The notes under the pieces: generated by a model | Told to the model about the DNA's origin: nothing | The model's input: the letters and a program-made list of their open reading frames with translations, nothing else | Databases searched by the model: none | NCBI GenBank assembly: GCA_002305545.1 | Contig: DBRG01000021.1 | Span: 108,211 to 172,210, forward strand | Length of the DNA: 64,000 nucleotides | Direction: 5' to 3' | Source of the DNA: Bacteroidales bacterium UBA1374 | GTDB taxonomy: Bacteria; Bacteroidota; Bacteroidia; Bacteroidales; UBA932 | Part shown: positions 35,633 to 44,789 of the stretch, in pieces | Layout of the letters: each line of letters opens with the position of its first letter | How positions within the stretch are numbered: the first letter of the stretch is position 1 | Made by a program: the position numbers and the translations under genes

Positions 35633-36472
35633 TTAATAGGGTGCCATTTGGGCTGCACCGCTGGTGTTCACGTTCCGCAGGGTTACATTTTTATTGTAAC
35701 GCAGTTTTGCGGCTCCTGAAACCTCTGGTTCCAATGAACCCAAAACCTTTACCTGTGCTTTGGCCACTCCGCTCACTACGGCTTTCATCACTTCCACCTC
35801 AAATTCCTGTCCCTCGAAAGCAGCGGTGCCACTGATATCTATGGAAGAACGAATGGCTTTCCCCTGGATTAACGCACTTCCGCTTCCACTGATTTCAATA
35901 TCGGCAAAGGTAATGGTTTTCCCATCCAAACCGAAAAATCCTTTGGACGCGCCGCTGATCTCCAGATTCAACTGTTCTGTCAATCCATACATTTGAATAT
36001 CAGACACTCCGGAGATTTCCACCTGCAGGTCATCGCATTCTATCTGTTTGATTTCTGCGTAGGTAACTCCTGAGAGTTCAATATTCATGCTGCCGGTCAC
36101 AAAAGGATCCCTGACAAACAGCTTGGTCACACCGCTCATCCCAATACTTTTGAGTTCAGGCATTGTCAGCCTGCATACAATTTCCATGTCCTTGTACTTG
36201 CGCTGGACAGATTTGGGGATACCTCCGTTCACAATGCCTATGCAAAGCACTCCATTACGAACTTCAATATCCAGGTATTCAAAAACCTCATTGTACGTTT
36301 CAACCGATAAGGAATGCGAAGGACTTTTTTCTACCGTCACTTTTACCACCCCCGATATTTCCACCCCTGAAAAGGGACCCACCTTGATGTTCCTTTTTTC
36401 AATAGACTCTTTCTGTGCCAGTGCCACTGTACATAAGAGTGTCATCGCTATTATTGTAACTATCTTTTTCAT
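35633..36472 (-). CDS. GIN-domain (DUF2807) exported protein, second copy
   Basis: A 279-residue protein with a signal peptide (MKKIVTIIAMTLLCTVALAQ). The rest is a right-handed beta-helix-like repeat with the recurring core motif I-x-I/V-S-G-x-S/A (VEISGVSDIQMYG, LEISGASKGFFG, IEISGSGSALIQG), as in putative auto-transporter adhesin, head GIN domain proteins. Function is not established; such proteins are periplasmic or surface-exposed. A second member is immediately upstream, so this looks like an old tandem duplication. Confidence 0.87.
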   Translation of the reverse strand: MKKIVTIIAMTLLCTVALAQKESIEKRNIKVGPFSGVEISGVVKVTVEKSPSHSLSVETYNEVFEYLDIEVRNGVLCIGIVNGGIPKSVQRKYKDMEIVCRLTMPELKSIGMSGVTKLFVRDPFVTGSMNIELSGVTYAEIKQIECDDLQVEISGVSDIQMYGLTEQLNLEISGASKGFFGLDGKTITFADIEISGSGSALIQGKAIRSSIDISGTAAFEGQEFEVEVMKAVVSGVAKAQVKVLGSLEPEVSGAAKLRYNKNVTLRNVNTSGAAQMAPY

Positions 36473-36509
36473 AATATTTTAAATCATTTATCTATAGTAA
36501 AACTATATG

Positions 36510-37331
36510 TCAATACGTGTTAATTGAAGAGGCCCCGCTGGATACGGATCTGGTAAATTCAGGCTTGCCTTCTATGTGAACACTCGACGCTCCTGACGCA
36601 GAAACACCTATCTTTTTTGTAACGTGCAATTGTGCAGAAGAGGCCCCGGAACATTTGATATCCATGTCTTCTGTAGTGAACTCCCTGGCTTTTACGTGGC
36701 TTGCTCCAGAAACAGTAAGACTTGCAGTGGTTGAACTTCCGTTCATTACGACCGTGGAGGCACCAGACGCGTTCAATTCAATCTGATCTGTCTCCTGGTT
36801 GTATCGCAAGATGGATGCGCCGCTGACATAGGCTTTTGTTTTTGTGGCCAAACCACTGATCTCTAATTCAGATGCCCCGTTTATATCAAGATTCGCTGCA
36901 TGTGTCATAATCGTGATTTCTGCCTGAGAGGCCCCCGTCAGTTTGACTATAAAATTGGATGGCGAGAATCCGTCCCGTGTAACAAGGAACGCTGAATTGG
37001 ATAATTGTATTCCTTCCAGGTCTGGCATGGTGATACGTGCTTTGATTTTCTGCCTGTCACCCAGAATGTGCTTAGCCGTACGCCACCACTCTCTGGATAC
37101 ACCCAGATAAAGTGTATTGTCTGAAACGTTTACCTGAATGTCATGGGCCAGATCTTCCGGAATTTCCAATTTCACTGTATGTGTCCTGCCCTTGAAAACC
37201 TCTATATCATAAATGAAAGAGGCGTTTATTGAACTGAAATTCTCGGGCCGGTAATCTTTTTTGACTGTGTTCTGTCCAAAAAGGAAGGTCCACGATACAA
37301 GTGCCAGTGTGATTAATGCAATTCTTTTCAT
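36510..37331 (-). CDS. GIN-domain (DUF2807) exported protein, first copy
   Basis: A 273-residue protein with a signal peptide (MKRIALITLALVSWTFLFGQ) and the same GIN beta-helix repeats as its neighbour (LDINGASELEISG, AYVSGASILRYN, LTVSGASHVKAREF). The proteins resemble each other in architecture but differ widely in sequence. It begins 5 bp after the probable anti-sigma gene, which suggests that it is controlled with the sigma factor. Confidence 0.87.
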   Translation of the reverse strand: MKRIALITLALVSWTFLFGQNTVKKDYRPENFSSINASFIYDIEVFKGRTHTVKLEIPEDLAHDIQVNVSDNTLYLGVSREWWRTAKHILGDRQKIKARITMPDLEGIQLSNSAFLVTRDGFSPSNFIVKLTGASQAEITIMTHAANLDINGASELEISGLATKTKAYVSGASILRYNQETDQIELNASGASTVVMNGSSTTASLTVSGASHVKAREFTTEDMDIKCSGASSAQLHVTKKIGVSASGASSVHIEGKPEFTRSVSSGASSINTY

Positions 37332-37336
37332 GATTT

Positions 37337-37840
37337 TTATGTTTGATTTGTCAATGAAGCGATCTCTATCATTCCTTCATATAACTGTTTATAATATTCT
37401 TTATTTAAGCGTTCTGCCTCTTTACTCGAAATCCCTTCGGGAAGCATATCGGAGAATTCATGGGCAGAAGCAGGCATGAGGGATTTCATATTCATCAGTA
37501 TCTCCTGTCGTTTGAATTCCGGCAGGTCCCTGGTATCATATTCTATCTGGCTTGAAATTTTCCGGATCTGGTTATAATAACAGGTGTGAGCCCCATCTGC
37601 ACATGAATCGGCAAACACACCCGCCAGCGGATCCTCTTTGACAAAGCGTATTCCAATGGTAAGCACAACTAGTAATAACGCTGCTGCCGAAGAGTAAATC
37701 AAATATTTTACTCCGGGGCGCTTTCTTTTCAAACCGCTTTTTGCCAGCCGTTCTTCAAACCTTGCCTGGTGACCCTGTGGCGGGGCCTCCGTTTCGAAAA
37801 GTTCCCTGTTTTCCTGAATGTAAGACCTTAATTCATCCAT
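37337..37840 (-). CDS. Small single-pass membrane protein, probable anti-sigma factor
   Basis: A 167-residue protein with a cytoplasmic N-terminal part (about 45 residues, LRSYIQENRELFETEAPPQG), a single membrane segment at about 46-66 (YLIYSSAAALLLVVLTIGI) and a periplasmic tail with two Cys (CADGAHTCYY). It overlaps the ECF sigma factor gene by 13 bp. This is the layout of a membrane anti-sigma factor, but there is no HxxxCxxC zinc motif, so the call rests on topology and position. Confidence 0.65.
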   Translation of the reverse strand: MDELRSYIQENRELFETEAPPQGHQARFEERLAKSGLKRKRPGVKYLIYSSAAALLLVVLTIGIRFVKEDPLAGVFADSCADGAHTCYYNQIRKISSQIEYDTRDLPEFKRQEILMNMKSLMPASAHEFSDMLPEGISSKEAERLNKEYYKQLYEGMIEIASLTNQT

Positions 37841-38358
37841 ATCTCGTTTATTGATGACTGTAATTTTTTCCGGCCGCGGCTGTACTGGCTTCTGACTGAA
37901 ACAGGCTGCAGCCCTGTTATCTCGGCAATTTCCTCAAAATCATATCCCTCAAATAGGTATAAACTTAAAATGGTGCGGTAACCCGATGGAAGTGCATCCA
38001 ATTGTTCTCTGATGGTTTGCACAAGGACTTCCCGGTCGCTTTTTTCCCCGGGTAACCGGAACAAATCCGGATCCTGATCGGCAGCGGTAACCTGCATCAC
38101 CTTACCGTCAATTGTTTCTGCCTCTTTGAAACATTGATAATCCAAAGAACGAAGCCGGTCGATCGCCCCCCTTACGGCTACCTTGCGCAACCAGGCGTAA
38201 CAGGCTTTGTTGTTGATAAAACTCATTTTGCCTTCGGTAAATAATTTCATAAAGGCGTCCTGCATGCACTCTTCGGCATCCATGGGAGAGCGTAAAATAC
38301 GCAAACACGTGTGATAAATTGGCTTGTGGTACTCCCTGTAAAGGGCTGTCTGGTTCAT
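37828..38358 (-). CDS. ECF-type RNA polymerase sigma factor
   Basis: A 176-residue sigma-70 family protein. Region 2 spans about 10-75 (DAEECMQDAFMKLF, then AWLRKVAVRGAIDRLR). Region 4 spans about 118-170, with LPSGYRTILSLYLFEGYDFEEIAE and the recognition helix in SVRSQYSRGRKKL. No region 1.1 or 3, as expected for the ECF group. It is followed by a membrane protein gene and two DUF2807 genes, a recurring arrangement in Bacteroidota. The DUF3810 gene ends 9 bp upstream, so the first promoter may be shared with it. Confidence 0.92.
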   Translation of the reverse strand: MNQTALYREYHKPIYHTCLRILRSPMDAEECMQDAFMKLFTEGKMSFINNKACYAWLRKVAVRGAIDRLRSLDYQCFKEAETIDGKVMQVTAADQDPDLFRLPGEKSDREVLVQTIREQLDALPSGYRTILSLYLFEGYDFEEIAEITGLQPVSVRSQYSRGRKKLQSSINEIWMN

Positions 38359-38367
38359 ATTCGTCCG

Positions 38368-39507
38368 CTAAAGGGTGCCTTCACCTATACAAACGGAACT
38401 TTCAGGATTTTGTTGCACCTGTTTTTCATGAATTTTGAAATCTGCGATCATAAGATCCACAACCTTCCCGTAACTGGCCACCCCTTCGGGTTGAGCATTG
38501 GCTTTAAGGTAAGCATCATTGACTCTTTGAGACATCACCCCAAAGGTGGAACGAAATTTATCCCAGTACTCATATTCCTTATGCAGGTCGTACAGTACCC
38601 TGGCAGAAAGACTTTCAAGCAAGGAAGTATACGATTCCGGGGAGGCGCTGTGGATGGCATTCAGCACATAATGCAGGGAATGCAGCAGGCAGGAATACTT
38701 CAGGTCCCCGTTGCCGGTATGGCGTGCCACCAGGTAAGCCAAAAAATTGGCTTCATTCTCCCGCATGAAACCACGTACATGAGCCTGCTCATGGGCCATG
38801 ATTGCCGGCAGCGTGAAGACCGGGACATCTTTGTTCACATTGGCCTCGATCGTCCAGGGAAAGAAAAAACCGCTCACATAGGCATAGGACATTCCCCTGG
38901 ATGCCAGAACGGTCTTTGTAGCCGGATACCTGCCGCCAGTCCTGAGTCCCGTGGTAACAGCCAGTGAATCATAGGCCAGGGCAATGTCTTTCTTATAACG
39001 GTCAAAAGTGTGATCGGGGATCATATCGCCCTGGGTGTCACGACGGGTATAAGAGGCAGCCAGGTTGATTTCCCGCACAAGTGCACCGGCCATATTAGTC
39101 AGATCTTCTGTGGTTGCCTGTTGTTGTGGATAATCCAGGCGGTCTTCAAGGGGGAGGCGGTGGTAATGAAGTCCGCAGGTGAGCATATAGGCCGAGGTCG
39201 CCCACAACAGGAGAGAAGTTGTAAAAACCAGGTTTTTTTTCCAGATCTCCTTCACCTGCGAAAACGGCAAGACAAACAAAACTACAATTCCACGGACCAG
39301 TTGAAAAAAAAGGAAGAAGACCAGAAGGAAAAGCAAAACCTCGGCAAGAGAAAAAGGTATAAGCGCAATAATCGATGAAACGCCCTGTGCTATAAGAACA
39401 TACAAAAAACCGGAATAAACCTTGTCCATGAATGAAGGGAACAGCCTGAACAGGATCAGAAACACCAGTGATATGGCCAGCACAAGCAATGGAACACGAA
39501 GTTTCAT
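38368..39507 (-). CDS. DUF3810 membrane protein with HExxH zinc-peptidase motif
   Basis: A 379-residue protein with two or three N-terminal membrane segments (residues about 5-22, 30-60 and 88-110) and a C-terminal domain carrying HEQAH near residue 236, followed by ENEANFLAYL (third ligand Glu). This is the gluzincin pattern of DUF3810 proteins. Proteolysis is implied by the motif but substrates are not known. It is divergent from the amidase gene, with promoter boxes almost abutting, and is followed at 9 bp by the ECF sigma factor gene. Confidence 0.85.
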   Translation of the reverse strand: MKLRVPLLVLAISLVFLILFRLFPSFMDKVYSGFLYVLIAQGVSSIIALIPFSLAEVLLFLLVFFLFFQLVRGIVVLFVLPFSQVKEIWKKNLVFTTSLLLWATSAYMLTCGLHYHRLPLEDRLDYPQQQATTEDLTNMAGALVREINLAASYTRRDTQGDMIPDHTFDRYKKDIALAYDSLAVTTGLRTGGRYPATKTVLASRGMSYAYVSGFFFPWTIEANVNKDVPVFTLPAIMAHEQAHVRGFMRENEANFLAYLVARHTGNGDLKYSCLLHSLHYVLNAIHSASPESYTSLLESLSARVLYDLHKEYEYWDKFRSTFGVMSQRVNDAYLKANAQPEGVASYGKVVDLMIADFKIHEKQVQQNPESSVCIGEGTL

Positions 39508-39512
39508 GAAGA

Positions 39513-39520
39513 CAAAGTTA
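39513..39520 (-). promoter_or_regulatory. Promoter -7 box for the DUF3810/sigma run
   Basis: TAACTTTG on the minus strand matches TAnnTTTG and ends 5 bp before the DUF3810 ATG, implying a leaderless transcript if used. Confidence 0.4.
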
Positions 39521-39521
39521 T

Positions 39522-39529
39522 TATATTTG
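39522..39529 (+). promoter_or_regulatory. Promoter -7 box for the amidase/golvesin gene
   Basis: TATATTTG, 21 bp before the ATG at 39551, one base away from the opposite-strand box at 39513-39520. Confidence 0.5.
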
Positions 39530-39550
39530 TCCTTTCATTATAAAAATACT

Positions 39551-42500
39551 ATGAGAAAACGGATCTTCCTGACGGCTGCTATTGTAATATTGTTCGTTGT
39601 TGGTGCTAAAGCACAAAAATTTTCCTTTCCTCCCCTGTTTGACAGCACTACTATGGTAAAACTTACCGACTCGCTCAGAACCATACTCTCTGACGGAGTC
39701 ATGCGCATATCAGGGATAAGGATACGGAATATTGAACTGGATGACAGGCACCAGCAAATCACCTTGGACTTTGCACCCGGAATGGCTGAATATCCCATCC
39801 GCAAAGGCAATGCAGAGAAGGTTATTCAAACCATACGGCATTTCATGCCTTCAAGGTTCAACCATTACAATCTCACGGTTAAGACAGATAATAAAGAGCT
39901 GGAAGAACTCATACCGGCCTATTACGACCCCGCCCGGATATCTTACGACAATAAGGTTTTGAAAGAAAACAGGAAGGAATACCAACGTGCCTTTGAGATC
40001 AACAGGAAAGCTCCTGCCAGAATTCAACCAAAAAAAGGAACTCCCCGGGAAATAGCCTTACAGAAAAAACTGGAAAACCGGCAGGCATCAATAAACATGG
40101 CTAAGCTGGAAGCCCAGTCCAGGATGAAGAAAGATACAAAAAAACGAGACAGGCATCAATGGCCCGACCTGGGCCCGACTCCCCTTGTGCTGCGGAAAAA
40201 CCGTCCGTTTGAGATTACCAATGGCCTCCAAAACAGACATATTGCACTCTGGCACAGTCATGGGTTGTACTACGACCAGAAGCTCGCCCGTTGGGAATGG
40301 CAGCGGGCCAGGCTGTTCCAGACTGTAGAAGACTTGTACACCATGTCCTATGTGCTACCCTTCCTGACCCCTATGCTGGAAAACGCCGGTGCCGTGGTAC
40401 TGATGCCAAGGGAAAGGGACACACAGGTCCATGAAGTCATTGTGGATAACGATAATCCCGAAAGCGGCTACAGCGAACAGGCCGGAACATATATGTGGCG
40501 AACGGACGAAGAGGACAATCATGGTTTTGCGAATAAAAAAGAGGTATACACCCATTTTGACAATCCCTTCCGTATGGGCACCTACCGAAGGGTGGTTACA
40601 CATAACCCGGAATTGAACAAAAAAGTTGTGATGCACCCTTCTTCTGCCGAATGGATTCCAAATATTCCCCAAACAGGCCAATACTCGGTTTACGTATCCT
40701 ATGCAAGCCTTCCGGTCAGTGCACGCGATGCCCGTTACACTGTTCACCACAAGGGAGGCATCGAGGAGTACCGGGTCAACCAGCAGATGGGCGGCGGAAC
40801 CTGGATCTACCTGGGTACTTTTACTTTTGATAAAGGCCGGAACCTCTCAGGCCGTGTAACCCTTACAAACGAAAGCGGCGAGGTCAACGCCATAATCACT
40901 GCAGATGCGGTGAAATTTGGAGGCGGCATGGGCAATATCGGGCGCTTTGTCCAGGATACAGCCATCCTGGCTTCCTACGGGAATATCGAAATTCCACCCC
41001 AGGTGAGCAACTACCCCCGGTTTACCGAAGGGGCCCGCTACTGGCTGCAATGGGCGGGTTTTGCCGATTCGGTATATACTTATTACGAAGGAGAACATGA
41101 CTATATCGATGATTACTCATCCCGGGGGCGCTGGGTGAATACCCTGGCTGGCGGATCTGCAAAGCACCCGGATAATCCCGGATTGCATATTCCCGTGGAT
41201 CTTTCCCTGGCTTTTCACACCGATGCCGGTGTAACCTTGAACGACAGCATTATCGGGACCCTGGCCATTTATACAAGGGACAGCGATGGAACCGAGTTAT
41301 TGCCAACTGGTCACAACCGCCTTACTTCCAGGGATTATACAGACCTGGTCCAGACCCAGATAGTCAATGACCTGCGTGCCCTTTGGAATCCTGACTGGAC
41401 AAGGCGCGGAATCTGGAACCGTTCTTATTCGGAAAGCCGTTCGGCGCAGGTACCGTCAATGCTTCTTGAGTTGCTTTCCCACCAGAATTTCGCCGATATG
41501 CGTTACGGGCTCGATCCCTTGTTCCGCTTTACAGTCAGTCGCGCCATTTACAAGGGGATGCTGCGTTATCTGAGCAGTACCCAGGATTTTGAGTATATTG
41601 TTCAACCCCTTCCCGTCCAGAGCATAGCTGTAGATTTTTCAGAAAACGGAAAGGCCCTGCTCACATGGAAACCCACATACGACATGCTCGAACCGACTGC
41701 CGTTCCGCAAGGGTATGTTGTCTACACCCGCAACGGAGATGAAAACCAGCCATTTGACCAGGGGGTATTTTATCCCGGGAGCCAGGCAGAAATTCCCATC
41801 CGGGAAGGAACGCATTACAGTTTTCGTGTAACGGCCGTGAACCGGGGCGGAGAAAGCTTTCCTTCTGAAACGGTTAGCCTGTATAAGGTACCTGCCGGTG
41901 AAGAAAAAGGAACAGTGCTGATCGTAAATGGATTTACACGTGTCTCCGCACCGGACAGTTTTGCCTCGAAAGATACCCTGTTTGCCGGTTTCCAGGACCA
42001 GTCAGACTACGGTGTCCCTTATCTGCAGGACATATCCTATATTGGTTCACAATACGAATTCCGGCGCAAAAACGGATGGGCAGATGACGATGCGCCCGGT
42101 TTCGGTGCAAGTAATGCCGACTGGGAGACCAAAGTCATACCGGGAAACACGTTTGATTACACCATCATCCACGGCAAGTCATTTGCACAGGCAGGTTACA
42201 GTTATGTTTCATCTAGCCTGCAGGCATTTATCGATGAGGATTCAGGGGTTGATCCCCGGGATTTCTTTGCTTTAGACCTGATCCTGGGAAAGCAAAAGCA
42301 GGTACGGCGAGGAGGTACAACCTATGGCACACCTGTATTCAAAGCCTTTCCGGAAGCGCTGCAGATCAGGCTGGCCCAATATGCCTGCCAGGAAGGAAAT
42401 ATGATCATAAGCGGTGCCCATGTAGCATCTGACCTCTGGGGAACTACCGGGATGGATACCCTTGCGAGAAAATTTGCCATGGAAACGCTCAATATCCGTT

Positions 42501-42841
42501 TCCGCAGCGATCATGCTTCAAAAACAGGGGAAATCATGGTCGCTCCCTCCCCGTATACAGCCTTCTACAAAGGTGAGATCTTGGGAGATCCGGTCTATTC
42601 TTTCCGTACCGGCCTGAACCTTACGGTGTATCCCGTAGAATCTCCGGATGCCCTGGAGCCTGCAGGCCCGGGAGCCTATACCATTTTCCGTTACAGGGAT
42701 AACCGGCTGAGTGCAGGGGTTGCATACCGGGGAAATTATCGTGTCGTCACCCTGGGTTTCCCACTTGAAACACTTGAGACAGAAGAGCAGCAGGCTCGCC
42801 TGGTAAGAGAGTGCCTTGATTTTTTCAATACTGACAAATAG
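39551..42841 (+). CDS. Large exported amidase-like protein with golvesin-type and fibronectin III domains
   Basis: From the ATG at 39551 the protein has 1096 residues with a signal peptide (MRKRIFLTAAIVILFVVGAKA). An N-acetylmuramoyl-L-alanine amidase (Amidase_3)-like fold is split: LWHSHG near residue 230 (first His), the Glu of QTVEDL, LSLAFHTDAG near 555 (second His) and PSMLLELLSHQN near 640 (Glu). Between them, at about 350-460, is a golvesin C-terminal-like beta domain (SAEWIPNIPQTGQYSVYVSY, then IITADAVKFGGG). A fibronectin III segment follows at about 683-780, then a roughly 300-residue C-terminal domain I do not recognise. Such proteins are often misnamed xanthan lyase. Likely role: envelope or extracellular glycopeptide hydrolysis. 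Confidence 0.82.
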   Translation: MRKRIFLTAAIVILFVVGAKAQKFSFPPLFDSTTMVKLTDSLRTILSDGVMRISGIRIRNIELDDRHQQITLDFAPGMAEYPIRKGNAEKVIQTIRHFMPSRFNHYNLTVKTDNKELEELIPAYYDPARISYDNKVLKENRKEYQRAFEINRKAPARIQPKKGTPREIALQKKLENRQASINMAKLEAQSRMKKDTKKRDRHQWPDLGPTPLVLRKNRPFEITNGLQNRHIALWHSHGLYYDQKLARWEWQRARLFQTVEDLYTMSYVLPFLTPMLENAGAVVLMPRERDTQVHEVIVDNDNPESGYSEQAGTYMWRTDEEDNHGFANKKEVYTHFDNPFRMGTYRRVVTHNPELNKKVVMHPSSAEWIPNIPQTGQYSVYVSYASLPVSARDARYTVHHKGGIEEYRVNQQMGGGTWIYLGTFTFDKGRNLSGRVTLTNESGEVNAIITADAVKFGGGMGNIGRFVQDTAILASYGNIEIPPQVSNYPRFTEGARYWLQWAGFADSVYTYYEGEHDYIDDYSSRGRWVNTLAGGSAKHPDNPGLHIPVDLSLAFHTDAGVTLNDSIIGTLAIYTRDSDGTELLPTGHNRLTSRDYTDLVQTQIVNDLRALWNPDWTRRGIWNRSYSESRSAQVPSMLLELLSHQNFADMRYGLDPLFRFTVSRAIYKGMLRYLSSTQDFEYIVQPLPVQSIAVDFSENGKALLTWKPTYDMLEPTAVPQGYVVYTRNGDENQPFDQGVFYPGSQAEIPIREGTHYSFRVTAVNRGGESFPSETVSLYKVPAGEEKGTVLIVNGFTRVSAPDSFASKDTLFAGFQDQSDYGVPYLQDISYIGSQYEFRRKNGWADDDAPGFGASNADWETKVIPGNTFDYTIIHGKSFAQAGYSYVSSSLQAFIDEDSGVDPRDFFALDLILGKQKQVRRGGTTYGTPVFKAFPEALQIRLAQYACQEGNMIISGAHVASDLWGTTGMDTLARKFAMETLNIRFRSDHASKTGEIMVAPSPYTAFYKGEILGDPVYSFRTGLNLTVYPVESPDALEPAGPGAYTIFRYRDNRLSAGVAYRGNYRVVTLGFPLETLETEEQQARLVRECLDFFNTDK

Positions 42842-42908
42842 TCATCATTCCTGTCATTGGAACGGTTTTTGACTCTAGCCGGTCATAATCTTCAACAACA
42901 GGATATTT

Positions 42909-44756
42909 ATGAAAAATAAAGGAACGATCGGGGTAACTTCCCAGGACATTTTTCCGGTCATTAAAAAATTTCTCTATTCAGACCACGAAATATTTCTCAG
43001 AGAACTGATTTCCAACGCTGTGGATGCCACTCAGAAATTAAAGGCACTGGCAGCAAAAGGTGACTTCAAAGGCGATACAGGAGACCTGACAATAAGGGTC
43101 AGTTCCGATACGGGCAAGCAGACCATTACCGTGTCTGACCGGGGTATCGGCATGACAGAAGAGGAAGTGGATAAATACATCAATCAGATTGCCTTTTCAA
43201 GCGCAGGTGAATTCCTGGAAAAATACAAGGATCAGGAGAACAACATCATAGGGCATTTTGGACTCGGTTTTTATTCCAGTTTTATGGTAGCCAAGAAGGT
43301 CGAGATCGTTACAAAAAGCTGGCAGGAAGGAGCACAGGCTGTCAGGTGGACATGCAAGGGAACGCCTGAATATGCCATGGAACCGGCCGACAAAGAGGAC
43401 CGGGGAACGGATATCATCCTGCACCTTTATGCCGAGCACCAGTCTTATGCACAGGAAAGCATGATCAACGAACTGTTGCACAAATACTGCAGTTTTCTTC
43501 CGGTAGAGATTGCCTTCGGGAAAGAAAAGGAGTGGAAAGACGGTAAAGAAGTGGTTTTGGACAAGGATCGGATCATTAACGATGTTACCCCCCTGTGGAC
43601 AAAAAAACCGGCAGACCTGAAAGATGAGGACTACAGGGCTTTCTACCAAAAGCTTTATCCTATGGCTGAAGAACCCCTGTTCTGGATCCACCTGAACGTG
43701 GATTATCCCTTCAAACTGACCGGGGTGTTGTATTTTCCCAGGATAAAAGACAAACTGGAAGTAACACGCAACAAGATACAGCTTTACTGCAACCAGGTCT
43801 TTGTGACCGACAACGTTGAAAGCATAGTCCCCGATTTTCTCACCCTGCTTCACGGCGTGATTGATTCACCCGACATCCCGCTCAATGTATCCAGAAGTTA
43901 TCTGCAGAGCGATTCCAATGTGAAGAAAATCTCTGCCCACATCACACGCAAGGTGGCAGACCGGCTGGAAGAGATTTTCAAGAACGACCGTCCGGCACTG
44001 GAGGAAAAATGGGACAACCTGAAGCTCTTTATAGAGTACGGAATGCTTACCGAAGAGAAATTCTACGAGCGTGCGCTCAAATTTGCCCTGTTCAAAAACA
44101 CCGACGGCAAATACCTGAGCTTCGAGGAATATGCCACCCTGATCCAGGCCAATCAAAAAGACAAGGACAACAAACTGGTATACCTGTATGCCACAAACAC
44201 GGAAGAACAGTATGCCTACATAGGGGCAGCAAAAGACAAGGGATACGATGTGTTGCTGCTGGATTCCCCCTTATGTGCCCATTTTGTCAACCTGCTGGAA
44301 TCAAAAATGAAAGATGTCCGGTTTGTACGTATCGACTCCGATACACCGGAAAAGCTTATACCCAAAGAAGAAATTGCCAAACCCGATATTAGTGAAGACG
44401 AAGAAAAAGCATTGCGTGAACTTTTCCAGGAAGTCCTGCCCAAAGAGGCAACTTTCACAGTGGCTTTTGAAAACATGGGTGCACAACAGCTTCCTGTGGT
44501 CATAACCAGGGGTGAATGGATGCGCCGTTACCGGGAAATGTCGGCTCTGGGAGGCGGAATGAACTTCATGGGAACCATGCCCGAATCGTTCAACCTGGTG
44601 GTGAATTTTGAACACCCCCTGGTACAGAAAATACGGGAAACCAAAGACAGGAACCTGGTCAGCCAGATCTGTGACCTGGCCCTGCTGGCAAACAACCTGC
44701 TCAAGGGAGAAGCCCTCAGCACCTTTATAAAAAGAAGTGTTGACATCATCCAGTGA
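42909..44756 (+). CDS. htpG: Chaperone HtpG (Hsp90 family)
   Basis: A 615-residue Hsp90 protein. The GHKL ATP-binding domain spans residues 1-230, with LRELISNAVDAT, SDRGIGMT and GHFGLGFYSSFMVA. The middle domain has PLFWIHLNVDYPF and LNVSRSYLQSD with the catalytic Arg. The C-terminal dimerisation domain is shorter than in many Bacteroidota homologues (about 680). There is no C-terminal MEEVD, as in all bacterial forms. It folds stress-sensitive clients using ATP. Confidence 0.96.
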   Translation: MKNKGTIGVTSQDIFPVIKKFLYSDHEIFLRELISNAVDATQKLKALAAKGDFKGDTGDLTIRVSSDTGKQTITVSDRGIGMTEEEVDKYINQIAFSSAGEFLEKYKDQENNIIGHFGLGFYSSFMVAKKVEIVTKSWQEGAQAVRWTCKGTPEYAMEPADKEDRGTDIILHLYAEHQSYAQESMINELLHKYCSFLPVEIAFGKEKEWKDGKEVVLDKDRIINDVTPLWTKKPADLKDEDYRAFYQKLYPMAEEPLFWIHLNVDYPFKLTGVLYFPRIKDKLEVTRNKIQLYCNQVFVTDNVESIVPDFLTLLHGVIDSPDIPLNVSRSYLQSDSNVKKISAHITRKVADRLEEIFKNDRPALEEKWDNLKLFIEYGMLTEEKFYERALKFALFKNTDGKYLSFEEYATLIQANQKDKDNKLVYLYATNTEEQYAYIGAAKDKGYDVLLLDSPLCAHFVNLLESKMKDVRFVRIDSDTPEKLIPKEEIAKPDISEDEEKALRELFQEVLPKEATFTVAFENMGAQQLPVVITRGEWMRRYREMSALGGGMNFMGTMPESFNLVVNFEHPLVQKIRETKDRNLVSQICDLALLANNLLKGEALSTFIKRSVDIIQ

Positions 44757-44789
44757 TGGTGTCAACACCTTATTACAAAGATTGTAAGA

